Part shown: positions 5,951 to 6,128 of the stretch, one piece after another
Layout of the letters: each line of letters opens with the position of its first letter
Numbering within the stretch: position 1 is the first letter of the stretch
Origin: Microbacterium sp.
Lineage (GTDB): Bacteria > Actinomycetota > Actinomycetes > Actinomycetales > Microbacteriaceae
DNA length: 6,128 nucleotides
Direction: 5' to 3'
Assembly: GCA_003248845.1 (NCBI GenBank)
Contig: QFPD01000136.1
Span: 1-6,128 of the forward strand
Translations under genes and position numbers: made by a program
Notes under the pieces: model-generated
Told to the model about the DNA's origin: nothing
Database searches by the model: none
Seen by the model: only the letters and a program-made list of their open reading frames with translations

Positions 5951-5971
5951 ACGACGGGGGTGTCGCCAGCG

Positions 5972-5977
5972 ATCCTA
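5972..5977 (-). promoter_or_regulatory. candidate -10 hexamer of the membrane protein gene
   Basis: TAGGAT on the minus strand would start transcription near 5965, giving a leader of about 28 nt that includes the ribosome site. It lies in the 57-bp gap after dnaE. The -35 region, overlapping the dnaE stop codon, has no good match, so the call is tentative. Confidence 0.4.
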
Positions 5978-5994
5978 CCCGGCGCGCTTCGGAC

Positions 5995-6128
5995 TCACCC
6001 GAGACATTGCGGCCCGAGAAGCCCCTTGAGTTCGCCGTAGAGATCGACCGAGATGCCCACGCGCGCCGGCACCTCGAAGACCTTCGCGGTGCCGCCGCGG
6101 TGGAGCTTCAAGGTCACCTCTGTCTCCC
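5995..6128 (-). CDS. dnaE: DNA polymerase III alpha subunit, C-terminal end only
   Basis: Only the last 43 residues and the TGA are in the window; the gene enters from the right edge. They read ETEVTLKLHRGGTAKVFEVP, then ARVGISVDLYGELKGLLGPQ, then CLG. The pattern of a beta-strand-rich segment followed by a LYGELKGLLGP-CL ending resembles the C-terminus of actinobacterial DnaE (DnaE1), the replicative polymerase catalytic subunit. None of the catalytic PHP or polymerase domains are visible, so identification rests on this tail and on remembered gene order next to hisD in related genomes. Another protein with a similar ending cannot be fully excluded. Confidence 0.75.
   Translation of the reverse strand, partial: ETEVTLKLHRGGTAKVFEVPARVGISVDLYGELKGLLGPQCLG

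Noticed and set aside
5938..5952. GTG at 5952 as start of the membrane protein gene
   Set aside because: The best ribosome site (5944-5950) would then lie inside the gene, while it is ideally placed for GTG at 5937.
5987..6003. Possible terminator at the dnaE stop codon
   Set aside because: Only about 4 bp pair and no T-run follows; not enough to call.

Overview
The window is about 70% GC by eye. It is densely packed with housekeeping genes that use GTG/ATG starts and short spacers, as in a high-GC actinobacterium. The ending of the DnaE fragment, the DUF3043-type protein, a class 2 PyrD and the promoter style (TANNNT hexamers 6-7 nt before the start codon) suggest Microbacteriaceae, probably close to Microbacterium. 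This placement is inference; there is no rRNA or marker that fixes it.

Layout, left to right. Positions 1-1309 (minus) hold an M20-family metallodipeptidase whose last residues lie beyond the left edge. A 62-bp divergent intergenic region (1310-1371) carries overlapping -10 hexamers for both directions and a perfect hairpin. Positions 1372-1932 (plus) encode a small DUF3043-type membrane protein. It converges on pyrD (1942-2967, minus), and the two stop codons sit inside one 17-bp inverted repeat. Upstream of pyrD, still on the minus strand, are nrdR (3024-3485) and hisD (3485-4795), joined by a TGATG stop/start overlap. Then come an unrecognised four-helix membrane protein (4825-5937) and the 3' end of dnaE (5995-6128). 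No stretch over 300 bases lacks a gene; the longest gaps are 56-62 bp.

How the genes fit together. Four of the five minus-strand genes in the right-hand part are core metabolism: the replicative polymerase (dnaE), the last step of histidine synthesis (hisD), the repressor of ribonucleotide reductase genes (nrdR) and the fourth step of UMP synthesis (pyrD). All are read in one direction. However, hexamers just ahead of hisD, pyrD and the membrane protein gene suggest several transcription starts rather than one long operon. Only hisD-nrdR look translationally coupled.

I see no mobile element, tRNA, rRNA, CRISPR array, phage gene or toxin/defence cassette. The window looks like ordinary conserved chromosome. 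The most interesting signals are the symmetric divergent promoter, the stop codons embedded in hairpins, the run of probable leaderless starts and the uncharacterised membrane protein.
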